From an uncultured Chlorobiaceae bacterium (GTDB lineage: Bacteria > Bacteroidota > Chlorobiia > Chlorobiales > Chlorobiaceae): a stretch of DNA of 64,000 bases. The notes under the pieces are model-generated. The model ran no database searches. It had not been told where the DNA came from and saw only the letters and a program-made list of their open reading frames with translations. The stretch lies in the NCBI GenBank assembly GCA_903820085.1, contig CAIJGA010000034.1:1-64000 (forward strand). Reading direction: 5' to 3'. The translations under genes were made by a program, and so were the position numbers. Positions 20,268-28,314 of this stretch are shown piece by piece. Every line of letters begins with the position of its first letter. Positions within the stretch are counted from its first letter, which is position 1.

Positions 20268-21647
20268 TTAGCCTTTTAATTTTTTGGAAACGCGGGCCCG
20301 AAGAACAATCGCTGACAAATTCAGCAGCAGCACAATACTGACCAAAGCAAGCACCATGCCGTACTGGACATGCCGGATTTGTGAGGCAGCCTCATGTTCA
20401 CTGGCAAGATTGTAGATATTCCAGGAAAGCGCAGGAGTCGGAGAAGAAAAAACATCCGCCAAGCCTATGGCCGATCCAACACTGACGGCTGCGGTAAAGA
20501 TAATGGGAGCCGTTTCGCCCGCCGCCCTGCCAAGGCTGATAACCCCGCCGGTAAGAATGCCGGGAAGTGCCGCAGGCAGAATCACCGTCACAATGGTATT
20601 CCATTTGGTGGAGCCAAGGCTGAGTGATGCCTCCCTGTAGGTCTTGGGAACGGCAAGGATTGCCTCTTCGGCTGAACGGATAATAGTCGGCAAAATCATG
20701 ATGGCCAGCGTCAAGGCACCGGCAATAACACTTTTCGACTCAGAAACCTTCATGGTATTGATAAAAAAAGCCAGTCCAAACATACCGAAAACAATACTTG
20801 GCACACCAGCCAGGGTGCTGTTGGCGCTTCGCAGCATGCTGTTCAAAAAACCGGGCTTGGCATATTCGGTAAAGTAAACCGCTGCAACAACTCCAAGGGG
20901 AAAGGCAAAAAGCATGGCACCGATAGCAAGAAAAAAGGTGCCCTGGATTTCCGGCCAGATACCCCCGAAAAAGTGCGAATCAACCGAACTGTCGGTAAGA
21001 AACCCCCAATAACAGGTAAATTCGGGAAGAAGAATCTTATCAAGATTATTCTCCACATAGGGAAAGAGATTGACAAGAGAGGTACCTTCAAAGCCAATGG
21101 CACGGCTCACAAAGTACTCCTTGGCCATGACATCGGGATTGGAATTATCCCACTTTGATTCATAGAGAAGGTCATGCAGTTTCTCCTCAGCTTTCTCCCA
21201 ACGGGTCTGTCCGTACTTCGACCTTGTCAGCATCGGCTCCGGATCGCCCGGCAAAGGGCCAAGCAGGGCCTGGAGAGAGGTTCTGACCTGGGAATATTTT
21301 GCCTTGTATTCAGCCTGTTTTTCCGGCACCATCGTTTCAAGTTCCGCCTCAAACCCGGTCATCATGCTGTATACCTTTGCCCGATATCGATTTGACGATG
21401 CAGCCTCACTCGAAAGGTTCTCGCTGTCACCTCTGTTGAATTCATTAAACAGCATCTTGCGATGCTCGATTGTACCGGTAAAAAACACCGCGCCGATACC
21501 GTTGGTGACAATCGGCACAACAACAATCATCAAGGCCATCGCCATGACAATGATAGAGCCGATACCAACAGCGGTGAAAGAACGATCCAGTATTTTTCTG
21601 GTTCCGATATTCATGACAACGGGGTTAAATGAACAAAGAGAAAACAA
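20268..21647 (-). CDS. pstA: phosphate ABC transporter permease PstA
   Basis: An inner-membrane permease of 459 residues if it starts at TTG 21647, or 448 from ATG 21614; no convincing ribosome binding site separates them. The C-terminal 270 residues are a normal PstA domain with the EAA loop AILAVPKTYREASLSLGSTKWNTI and GETAPIIFTAAV. Between the first membrane helix and the rest lies an extra hydrophilic stretch of about 150-160 residues, rich in Glu, Lys and Ser. It would be periplasmic and is absent from the E. coli protein of about 296 residues. Confidence 0.95.
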   Translation of the reverse strand: MFSLCSFNPVVMNIGTRKILDRSFTAVGIGSIIVMAMALMIVVVPIVTNGIGAVFFTGTIEHRKMLFNEFNRGDSENLSSEAASSNRYRAKVYSMMTGFEAELETMVPEKQAEYKAKYSQVRTSLQALLGPLPGDPEPMLTRSKYGQTRWEKAEEKLHDLLYESKWDNSNPDVMAKEYFVSRAIGFEGTSLVNLFPYVENNLDKILLPEFTCYWGFLTDSSVDSHFFGGIWPEIQGTFFLAIGAMLFAFPLGVVAAVYFTEYAKPGFLNSMLRSANSTLAGVPSIVFGMFGLAFFINTMKVSESKSVIAGALTLAIMILPTIIRSAEEAILAVPKTYREASLSLGSTKWNTIVTVILPAALPGILTGGVISLGRAAGETAPIIFTAAVSVGSAIGLADVFSSPTPALSWNIYNLASEHEAASQIRHVQYGMVLALVSIVLLLNLSAIVLRARVSKKLKG

Positions 21648-21670
21648 AGCCTTTTCATCAAAAAAAACAG

Positions 21671-22858
21671 CTACTGGCCGGAAAGAATTTTCCGCTGGCG
21701 AACTACAATTCTCTCACTGATCAGGTTGCTGATAAAGCTGATGACGAGCAAAAGAAGCCCCATGGCGAACAACACATGAAAACGGGCCGAGCCGGTAACC
21801 TGGTCGGCTTCGCCCATATCGCCGGCAATAGTCGCCGTCAGTGTCCTGATTGCTTCGAGATAGTTAAACCATGGCTCGGGAATATGGGAGGAGTTGCCCG
21901 AAGCCATCCAGACCACCATCGTCTCACCGAGTGCACGCATGATACCGAGAATAACCGCTGCAAGAATTCCGCTGCTTGCCGCAGGAAGAATGGTCTTAAG
22001 GATCGTTTCAGCCCTTGTGGCGCCCAGAGCGTAACTGCCTTCACGAATATCGCGTCCGACAGCCTGAAGGGCATCTTCAGAGACGCTGACAATTGTCGGC
22101 AACGCCATAAAACTCAGAATAATGGAGACGTTCAGTGCATTGGTACCCGTAAGAATCTGAATTCCGTAAAGAGCGGTACCGACCTTGTACAAGAGGGAAA
22201 TCGAAAGCAGTCCAAAAAGAATCAGGTACAGGATGTGCAATTGCTCACGACGCTTCTGAACCCGGATATTGGATGTCAACAGATCAGACAGAACAATAAC
22301 GCCAAGAAGCAGAAAGGGTGAAACAAGTATCCACCATGCCCACATGAGCAGAGGCCCCCCGTTATTCTGCAAAAGCGGAGCCAGAACAACAAGGGCAAAA
22401 AAACCGAAGGCTACTGATGGAATGGCCGCAAGCATTTCAATAACCGGCTTGGCATACTGGCGGATCGAAAACGGAAGGATATCACTCAGGCATATTGCTG
22501 CGGCCACACCCATCGGCACGGCAATCAAGGCAGAACCGAGCGTCACCATCAAGCTGCCATAAATAATGGCAAGGGCGCCGAACTGGGCAGGCTGATCGGC
22601 CGGATACCAGTTCGTGCTGGTAAAAAACTCACTGAACCCGCGGATCTGGAAAAAAGGAATAGCATCACGCGCAACGAAATAGAAAATAAAAAGAACAATA
22701 ACAGCCACAAATGCGGCAACAGCAAAGAGCATGCCCTCCCCGGCGGTTTTTGCCAGCTTCTGCATGGTCCGTTTACGGGCGCTTACAACAAAGGCATTCG
22801 TGCGGTTACGCTCCCCTCCACTCTCTTCAGCCATAGTCTTGAATAGTTTCTGTGACAA
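21671..22858 (-). CDS. pstC: phosphate ABC transporter permease PstC
   Basis: A 395-residue permease with six to seven membrane helices. PstC signatures include AIPMGVAAAICLSDI, MLAAIPSVAFGFFALVVLAP, the EAA loop VGRDIREGSYALGATRAETI and ALGETMVVWMASGN. An additional segment of about 70 residues (LLTSNIRVQKRREQLHILYL) lies between the central helices, longer than in E. coli PstC. It lies 203 bp after pstS, with an attenuator-like hairpin and a candidate Pho box between them. Confidence 0.95.
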   Translation of the reverse strand: MSQKLFKTMAEESGGERNRTNAFVVSARKRTMQKLAKTAGEGMLFAVAAFVAVIVLFIFYFVARDAIPFFQIRGFSEFFTSTNWYPADQPAQFGALAIIYGSLMVTLGSALIAVPMGVAAAICLSDILPFSIRQYAKPVIEMLAAIPSVAFGFFALVVLAPLLQNNGGPLLMWAWWILVSPFLLLGVIVLSDLLTSNIRVQKRREQLHILYLILFGLLSISLLYKVGTALYGIQILTGTNALNVSIILSFMALPTIVSVSEDALQAVGRDIREGSYALGATRAETILKTILPAASSGILAAVILGIMRALGETMVVWMASGNSSHIPEPWFNYLEAIRTLTATIAGDMGEADQVTGSARFHVLFAMGLLLLVISFISNLISERIVVRQRKILSGQ

Positions 22859-22949
22859 TTATCTGGGTAACTTAACCCCTTGTGTTCAGGTGAACTCAAT
22901 TTGATGGACCTAATCTATGAGCTTTCACCATAGGATGCAATGGCACTTC

Positions 22950-22966
22950 TGTTACAAGTATGAAAC
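22950..22966 (+). promoter_or_regulatory. candidate Pho-box half-sites upstream of pstC
   Basis: TGTTAC at 22950-22955 and TGAAAC at 22961-22966 are spaced exactly 11 bp, one helical turn, as in PhoB/PhoP binding repeats. The site is about 95 bp upstream of pstC. It reads on the plus strand, opposite to the gene. The function is inferred from similar elements near other phosphate genes in this window. Confidence 0.4.
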
Positions 22967-22990
22967 ATTTACAAAAAAGTTACAAAAGCA

Positions 22991-23021
22991 AAAAAAGCCG
23001 GATTACAGGTAAACCGGCTTT
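22991..23021 (-). terminator. intercistronic terminator/attenuator between pstS and pstC
   Basis: Read on the minus strand, an 8-bp stem (AAAGCCGG at 23021-23014 pairing with CCGGCTTT at 23001-22994) is followed by a T run. It lies about 40 bp after the pstS stop. Partial termination here would give more PstS than membrane subunits, which is a common arrangement for binding proteins. Confidence 0.8.
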
Positions 23022-23061
23022 ATGCAAAAAGGTACTGTCAAAAAGAAAGAAATGAGCCATT

Positions 23062-23874
23062 TCAGCGATTGATAAAGCCAAGCTCACTGATCATCCTTTT
23101 TCCCTCAGCAGTATTCGGCAGTTCAAGAAACTGCTTGACCGACCCCGATGGCTGGCCGTTCGTATAAAAAAAGAGAGGCCTTGTTACCGGATAAGAGCCA
23201 TTTTTCACCGTTGTTACATTCGGCAAAACGCCATTGACCGCAATGACTTTTACCGAACGATCCACAAAGCCAAGACCGAGAAAGCCTATGGCTGAAAGGG
23301 TTGTGCTCACCCTGCTTTTTACCGACCCGTTACTGGACTGGGTTTCGGCATTTCCTGTAATCTGAATACCTTTACCGGCGACCAGTTCCTTGAAAGATTC
23401 CTCGGTACCGCTGTTGGATTCACGCTGAATAACAACAATACGGGCGTTGGGCCCTCCAACCTCTCTCCAGTTGGTAATAATGCCTCTATAGATACTGCTG
23501 ATCTGGGCCTTTGTCAGTGAACGTACCGGATTAGCCGGATGAACAACCATGGCAAGACCGTCATAGGCAACAACATGAGCAACTGGATTGACCCCTTTTG
23601 ATCGGGCTGCACCGATCTCAGCTGCTTTCATGGCACGAGACATTGCAGCAATAGTGCATGAGCCGTTGATCAGACTTTTTGCGCCATTGCCGCTCCCCGA
23701 CTCGCTTACCGTAACACGAACCCCATATTTTTTTGTAAAATATGCAGCAAATGTCTTTGCAACAGGGCCGACAGTAGTAGATCCATCAATCACAAGAGTG
23801 CCAACAGCGGCATTAGCCGTTGCTGTTAGAGTAAAAGCAAGCAGGGTAACAAGCTGTAGCAGTTTTTTTATCAT
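23062..23874 (-). CDS. pstS: phosphate ABC transporter substrate-binding protein PstS
   Basis: A 270-residue periplasmic binding protein with a signal peptide (about residues 1-22, ending TANA). Phosphate-binding motifs include DGSTTVGPVAK, ESGSGNGAKSL and QRESNSGTEESF. It captures phosphate for PstCAB. It is the first gene of the minus-strand pst operon. The 240-bp region upstream, shared with the chlorosome protein gene, contains TGTTAA, TGTGAA and TGTTAA (24016, 24034, 24043). These are not spaced by 11 bp, so a Pho box here is doubtful. Confidence 0.95.
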   Translation of the reverse strand: MIKKLLQLVTLLAFTLTATANAAVGTLVIDGSTTVGPVAKTFAAYFTKKYGVRVTVSESGSGNGAKSLINGSCTIAAMSRAMKAAEIGAARSKGVNPVAHVVAYDGLAMVVHPANPVRSLTKAQISSIYRGIITNWREVGGPNARIVVIQRESNSGTEESFKELVAGKGIQITGNAETQSSNGSVKSRVSTTLSAIGFLGLGFVDRSVKVIAVNGVLPNVTTVKNGSYPVTRPLFFYTNGQPSGSVKQFLELPNTAEGKRMISELGFINR

Positions 23875-24115
23875 GGTCTCAACTATTGTTTAGTAAAAAT
23901 AATGGTCAAGATACGCACCGGAAGGATAACTTTGAAATCTCATCTGCCGGCAGCACGCTAACCTGTTTTATCAGCAAAGCTTTCTGTTGGCATCTGTTGT
24001 TTATATTTATTAAATTGTTAACAATATAAATACTGTGAATTTTGTTAAAACGGCAAAGGCCTGAATCAAGTTTGAACCGACCTCTCTTCTTGATAACCAC
24101 ATAACAATAATAGCC

Positions 24116-24343
24116 ATGGCAAACGAAACAACGAATGATCTTTCTTCCGCAATCAGCAACCTGCTCAATACTGCAGGTAAACTTGCTCAGCAGCAGGCAG
24201 ATCTGTTAAGCACTGGAATCAAAGCTGTTGTAGAAGTTGTTGAACCCCTCGGAAAAACAGCCATTGACTTGGCGGGCAGCACAGCAAATTCTGTGGGTCA
24301 GGTTTTGCAGAACGTCTCATCAGCTATTCTCCCTAAAAAGTAA
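24116..24343 (+). CDS. chlorosome envelope protein, CsmB/CsmF family
   Basis: A 75-residue protein whose length and pattern fit the CsmB/CsmF chlorosome envelope proteins of green sulfur bacteria. It has an N-terminal Ser/Asn-rich segment, then GKLAQQQADLLSTGIKAVVEVVEPLGKTA, an amphipathic stretch and the ending NVSSAILPKK. Such proteins lie in the lipid monolayer of the chlorosome antenna. It is a single gene, divergent from pstS and followed by its own terminator. This is the strongest taxonomic marker in the window. Whether it is CsmB or CsmF cannot be decided without alignment. Confidence 0.8.
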   Translation: MANETTNDLSSAISNLLNTAGKLAQQQADLLSTGIKAVVEVVEPLGKTAIDLAGSTANSVGQVLQNVSSAILPKK

Positions 24344-24363
24344 GAATGTTTTTTTATTCAAGG

Positions 24364-24392
24364 AGCGCCTTATGCCTCTGGTGTAAGGCGCT
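24364..24392 (+). terminator. Rho-independent terminator after the chlorosome gene
   Basis: A perfect 9-bp stem (AGCGCCTTA at 24364-24372 with TAAGGCGCT at 24384-24392) is followed by seven T residues, 20 bp past the stop codon. Confidence 0.92.
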
Positions 24393-24420
24393 TTTTTTGC
24401 ACATATAGTAAATCGCCCTC

Positions 24421-25083
24421 ATGACCTGCAAAGCAGTTATCTTCGACCTTGACGGAACCTTGCTCGACACCCTCCAGGATATTGTCAACACACTCAACAC
24501 CGTACTTGCCCTGCACCATTATCCCGTGCATACCATTGATGAATGCCGCTATCTTGTCGGGCACGGCATGAGAGAGCTGATCAAAAAAGCACTGCCCGAA
24601 GAGGCCGGAACACCGGAAACGATCGACCTCCTGCTCAAGGATCTGTTGACGCACTATGCCGACAACTGGAACCAGAATTCAAGGCCCTACCCCGGCATCA
24701 GTACCATGCTCGACTCCCTTTCAGAGCGAGGCATCAAAAAGGCAATTCTTTCAAACAAAGCTGATCACTTCACCCGCCTCTGCGCAGAGTTTTTGCTGAA
24801 GGAGTGGGATTTCGATGTCGTCATGGGTCATCACAGCGCCATAGCCCACAAACCCGACCCTGAAGGGGCACTGCTGGTTGCCCGGATGCTCGGTGAAGAA
24901 CCTTCCTCAATCCTCTATGTGGGAGACAGCGGCATTGACATGCTGACCGCTTCACGTGCCGGCATGTACCCGCTCGGCGTCCTCTGGGGATTCCGTCCGG
25001 AAAGCGAGCTCCTTGAGTTCGGCGCCAAAACCCTGGTTCGGCACCCTGAAGAGGTTATCAATTTACTGGGAAATATCCTCTAA
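24421..25083 (+). CDS. gph: phosphoglycolate phosphatase-like HAD hydrolase
   Basis: A 220-residue HAD phosphatase. The nucleophile motif FDLDGTLLDT has Asp9 and Asp11. Motif II is AILSNKAD, the conserved Lys is in HKPDP, and motif IV is YVGDSGIDMLTA. The cap domain is the small helical type seen in Gph and related enzymes. It probably removes 2-phosphoglycolate or a similar small phosphate monoester. HAD substrates are hard to assign from sequence. Confidence 0.85.
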   Translation: MTCKAVIFDLDGTLLDTLQDIVNTLNTVLALHHYPVHTIDECRYLVGHGMRELIKKALPEEAGTPETIDLLLKDLLTHYADNWNQNSRPYPGISTMLDSLSERGIKKAILSNKADHFTRLCAEFLLKEWDFDVVMGHHSAIAHKPDPEGALLVARMLGEEPSSILYVGDSGIDMLTASRAGMYPLGVLWGFRPESELLEFGAKTLVRHPEEVINLLGNIL

Positions 25084-25146
25084 CTGTCGTGGAGACGGGC
25101 GAGATAAGAAGAAGATTTATCAGGCACTCCTGATGCGGATTTTCTA

Positions 25147-25407
25147 CTATTTATTTAAATCTGTTACTATAACAGCGCCGTGAAACCGTTTGTCAGGAAA
25201 AACCACCCGCCCTTTGGAATTGATGACAATATGCGGATATCCGGAATTTTCCAGAAAGCGAAGAAGTTTTACCAGATCTTTTTTTCCGGAAGGCTTGATA
25301 ATGATATCCGCCAGCACTTCAACTTTTTTGACATCATGATTTTTCAGCTCCTCATGCAAAAAAAACTCCCCTTTTATTTCTGCCCTCAATTCATCAAGTC
25401 GCAACAT
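25147..25407 (-). pseudogene. MurB-like FAD-binding fragment
   Basis: An 86-residue ORF whose latter half (KPSGKKDLVKLLRFLENSGYPHIVINSKGRVVF, then FHGAVIVTDL) resembles the start of the FAD-binding region of UDP-N-acetylmuramate dehydrogenase and related PCMH-type flavoproteins. The substrate domains that should follow are missing, and the Gly/Ser/Asn motif that binds FAD is not intact. It is read here as a truncated remnant. It could instead be a small independent protein; the similarity is judged by eye. Confidence 0.35.
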
Positions 25408-25437
25408 AAACCACTCCGTTTATTTTAATTGCTATTG

Positions 25438-25500
25438 GGCAATTCCCCGAAGCTTTGCTTCGCGATTGAATCGACGAATCCATACCTCGAGCCCGTCCGC
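25438..25500. repeat. GC-rich element with short hairpin
   Basis: In an AT-rich gap, CGAAGC-TTT-GCTTCG forms a 6-bp hairpin (about 25448-25462). About 35 bp further on is a GC-rich stretch (CCCGTCCGCGGGGATGC). The composition differs from the flanks and suggests a small repetitive element. I cannot show another copy inside this window. Confidence 0.3.
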
Positions 25501-25563
25501 GGGGATGCTTTAATTGACAATATAGTTCTTACACAATCCTGTAGAAGAAACTACGCAATTTTT

Positions 25564-26226
25564 TTAAATCCCTGTAATCTGTGCCAAAGCTGCCTTGCGC
25601 TCAAAAATCCCCCTGAGCCCATCGGTCAGTTCACCGTAAATCCTGCTTCTGCTGTCTTTGATACGACCGTAAAGCTTGAGAATGTCAAGCGTCAGAATGA
25701 TACGTGTCGAACTGCAGTTCAACTCGCCAAACAAATGCTTTCCAACCACTTCAAAGCCAAGCACCCTGGTATGAAAATTCAGGGGTGAATGCGCCTCACC
25801 TTCAAACACGTCGGTAATAAAATGCGTATAATCACGTTCGATAACTTCTTCAGTTGCCGCCCGCATGAGCCGGAGAGCGACCCTCGGTTTTTTGCGAAAC
25901 TCTTCAAGTATCATGAACCTGCCGATTTCCACATACCGCCCGGCACTTTTAAGTTTTTCGACGGTAATACCCGGCATGAACTTGACATCATACTCTTCGG
26001 GCAGTTCAAAAGAGGGGTTATAAAGTAGCCGAAGCACTCCTGCAGGGCGGCCATCAATTTTAGCCAAAAACCATGAAAAGCCAGTGTTTCCGGAAAGCTC
26101 ATCAGGAATCTGGTTCTGAGCCGTGCTGATCCAGTTTTTTTCTTCACAAAAAACCTGCCTGATGACTTCGAGAGCGCAGGCACGATCACCGGCACTTTCA
26201 ACCCTGAGAACGGTTACACTGGACAT
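25564..26226 (-). CDS. GNAT/N-acyl amino acid synthase-like acyltransferase
   Basis: A 220-residue acyltransferase. The region GYxVEIGRFMILEEFRKKPRVALRLMRAATEEV with a following DVFEGEAHSPLNFHTRVLGFEVVG matches the acyl-homoserine-lactone synthase / FeeM / OlsB branch of the GNAT superfamily. The start at 26226 has CAGGAG just upstream. It lies 25 bp after a PlsC-type acyltransferase on the same strand. This is the OlsB-OlsA arrangement, so it may N-acylate an amino acid such as ornithine to make a phosphorus-free lipid. The family is fairly clear; the substrate is inference. Confidence 0.65.
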   Translation of the reverse strand: MSSVTVLRVESAGDRACALEVIRQVFCEEKNWISTAQNQIPDELSGNTGFSWFLAKIDGRPAGVLRLLYNPSFELPEEYDVKFMPGITVEKLKSAGRYVEIGRFMILEEFRKKPRVALRLMRAATEEVIERDYTHFITDVFEGEAHSPLNFHTRVLGFEVVGKHLFGELNCSSTRIILTLDILKLYGRIKDSRSRIYGELTDGLRGIFERKAALAQITGI

Positions 26227-26251
26227 GTAGGCTCCTGTTATGTATGGTTAT

Positions 26252-27052
26252 CTAAGAAAAGCTCAATCGATTCCGGGGAAAGGGCTCACAGTATTGTTTG
26301 CCGGAAAGCCCGGCAAGACACAGCATAATTTCATGGGTAGCCTCCGCAGCCATCTGGTTTCGTTCAGCGAGCTGCCGGTTGCAACCCGAAACAGAGGGCA
26401 TAAGTGAACGGTAAGCCGCCGACTGCTGCCTGAAAATAATCGGACGACCAATCCTGACGATGGTTTTGCCAATTACCGGAATTTTTCCCTTAGTTATTCT
26501 GGAGTTGAAATCAATTCCTACAGGGACAACAGGGGCTCCGCTCTGCAAGGCGATATGACCTACGCCCGACTTTCCCTTGACAAGAATTGCCGGATTCCTG
26601 TTGCGCGTTCCTTCCGGAAAAATCCCGATGCTTCGACCGGCCAGAAGCTTCTGTGCACATCGCTCTATCGTATTAAGGGAAGGTGCCGGAGGCCTGATTG
26701 CCTCTATCCACGAAAGAGTGGAACGTTTGCGATAGACATAAACAGGATCAATCATATTCATCAAGGAACCAAGAATAGGCACTTTGCCATACATCCAGTC
26801 AATGACAAAGCTGATAGTGCTGCCGCCAAGATGATACATGAGAAGTGCCGGCACCATCAAGGCTTCAAGAGAATTATTGTGGTTGAAAACATAAATGCTT
26901 GCACTCTCAACTTCAGAAAGATTCTCCAGGCCATAGGCCTTGGTTAACAAAAAATTGGGAAGCATAAAAATCCTTAGCAGAAGAGCTCTGCCTCTCGACA
27001 AGAATGGAAGCGGCTTAAATAAAGGTTTACAATGATGCTTCACGAAACTCAT
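26252..27052 (-). CDS. 1-acyl-sn-glycerol-3-phosphate acyltransferase-like (PlsC family)
   Basis: A 266-residue membrane-associated acyltransferase. Motif I is FNHNNSLEALMVP, with His-x4-Glu in place of the usual His-x4-Asp. Motif II is in the IDPVYVYRKRS region, motif III is FPEGTRNRNPAI, and motif IV is APVVPVGI. It adds an acyl chain to a lyso-lipid. Being paired with the GNAT acyltransferase, it may complete an O-acylation in aminolipid synthesis as OlsA does. A plain phosphatidate-synthesis role is the alternative. Confidence 0.8.
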   Translation of the reverse strand: MSFVKHHCKPLFKPLPFLSRGRALLLRIFMLPNFLLTKAYGLENLSEVESASIYVFNHNNSLEALMVPALLMYHLGGSTISFVIDWMYGKVPILGSLMNMIDPVYVYRKRSTLSWIEAIRPPAPSLNTIERCAQKLLAGRSIGIFPEGTRNRNPAILVKGKSGVGHIALQSGAPVVPVGIDFNSRITKGKIPVIGKTIVRIGRPIIFRQQSAAYRSLMPSVSGCNRQLAERNQMAAEATHEIMLCLAGLSGKQYCEPFPRNRLSFS

Positions 27053-27236
27053 TCAATGACCATTACAATGACCAAGAGAACCTTGAACTATATAGTTTCA
27101 AGAAAACAAAACAATGTTGGGGATGAGTTACGATTATGTAAAATATGTGTGAAATCATCAATCATCAATAATTCATCCCACTCTGAATACCAATGATTTT
27201 CACTTTTTAAAGCCGGTATCCAGTTAGATTTTAAAC

Positions 27237-27461
27237 TCAGCAAGTTTGCCCATCGCCGAATGAATAAGCTCTGCAAAGCTCCTCTATCCTGTCGTTATGG
27301 AAATCCGCCTTTAAAAGGGATTCCGCATAATGCCAGTCCAGCTTATCTGATCCATGATTTTTCCCTTTGGCTATATATCGGTGAAAAGCTGTAAGCCTGA
27401 TCTTTTCTTTGGGATTCAAGGCAATATTTCCTTCTAGTCTGTGAATAGTCTCGTTTGACAT
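27237..27461 (-). pseudogene. DUF2934 protein fused to a metallophosphoesterase remnant
   Basis: Read from ATG 27461, the first 45 residues have the DUF2934 pattern (KIRLTAFHRYIAKGKNHGSDKLDWHYAE). From there on, SLLKADFHNDRIEELCRAYS matches part of the intact metallophosphoesterase at 31124-32197 (SLSKADFLNYRIEELCRSYS). The ORF therefore appears to be a chimera formed when a degraded copy of that gene ran into a DUF2934 gene. A clean DUF2934 gene is at 43257-43412. Confidence 0.6.
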
Positions 27462-27569
27462 ACTTGTTAGATGTTTATAATTGTAAAAAAAAATGCGCAC
27501 TCTTTTGCTTATTGCAAGTCTACTGATTTCCTATTTCTTCGGCAAGAGGCTTTAGGTTACATCAATGCA

Positions 27570-27785
27570 AACTTTTTTTACTCCATCACGATCTTGTCTG
27601 AACAGACTTCAAAAAAAATACCCGAGCGACTGGGCATGCAAATGGTTTACCACAACTCTTCAATGGCACCAATAAGCAAAATACGGTATTGTTATAAGCA
27701 GATAATATCTCTCGAGCATGGTTTTTTAACCAGTTTGGAATTTTCGGGGGAACTCATCGATCTGGCCGCCATTGTGCAAACGTTA
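27570..27785 (-). pseudogene. decayed second fragment of a metallophosphoesterase gene
   Basis: DNA from about 27650 to 27785 aligns by eye with 31970-32100, inside the 5' half of the intact metallophosphoesterase gene. Both share a run reading AATATCTCTCGAGCATGG followed by TTTTAACCA. Frameshifting indels remove any reading frame. Weaker similarity extends back to about 27570 and onward into the AT-rich region after 27790, so the duplicated block included upstream DNA. Confidence 0.6.
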
Positions 27786-28166
27786 ACTCATTTATTTGCC
27801 TTATTGCAATGCAGAGTCAACTATTATTGCCCTTGCATTTCAATTGCCGAATACTATTCAAAAGTTTTTTCCCATTACTTTCTTACATATAAATTAATCT
27901 CTTTCTTATTAAGCAAATGTGAATTTTTTTTTCACTGATAACTTTTTCACAAGCCGAAACTTATTTATTTGTTTTGTTACAATAACGTAAAATTCGCATT
28001 CACGAATAGGATTGTATTTTATAATATTGTTGTTTAGCGGTGATAATTCTTCATACCGCTCTGTACCTCTACATGCCTTCGTTTTTTTGAAAATACGAGT
28101 GACTATGGAGTGATATTTTAAATAAAAGCATGCGCCCGTTCAAAACATAATGATTTCTAAAGGCTG
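27786..28166. other. AT-rich gene-free stretch
   Basis: No gene is supported here. The first part resembles the promoter-side DNA upstream of the intact metallophosphoesterase (around 32250-32400) and is probably part of the same old duplication. Confidence 0.5.
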
Positions 28167-28256
28167 TTCTTCCTTAATGATCCGGATGAAGCATCCGGAT
28201 TTATCGTAGAAGAGGTCTGGAAACGGCTTAACATAAAACGAATAAAAGGATATTGA
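28167..28256 (+). pseudogene. C-terminal remnant of a DUF6794 gene
   Basis: A 29-codon stretch ending at TGA 28254 reads FFLNDPDEASGFIVEEVWKRL. This matches the C-terminus of the DUF6794-type proteins at 32635 and 35383 (FFLNDADSASKVILEAIWNRL). The preceding part of the gene is not recognisable. Confidence 0.6.
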
Positions 28257-28314
28257 TAATTATTGACTGACTACCATCTCAGTACTCCAATAAATACTGT
28301 AATCCACATTTTTT

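Noticed and set aside
23984-24048. CTGTTG and TGTTAA repeats upstream of pstS as a Pho box
   Set aside because: The spacings are 10, 18 and 9 bp rather than 11, so they do not match the element seen at phoB.
25429-25788. 119-codon plus-strand ORF over the GC-rich element
   Set aside because: Most of it is antisense to the GNAT acyltransferase gene and it lacks a recognisable domain.
27471-27938. 155-codon plus-strand ORF
   Set aside because: It runs antisense through the decayed metallophosphoesterase fragment and AT-rich flank, with no plausible protein features.
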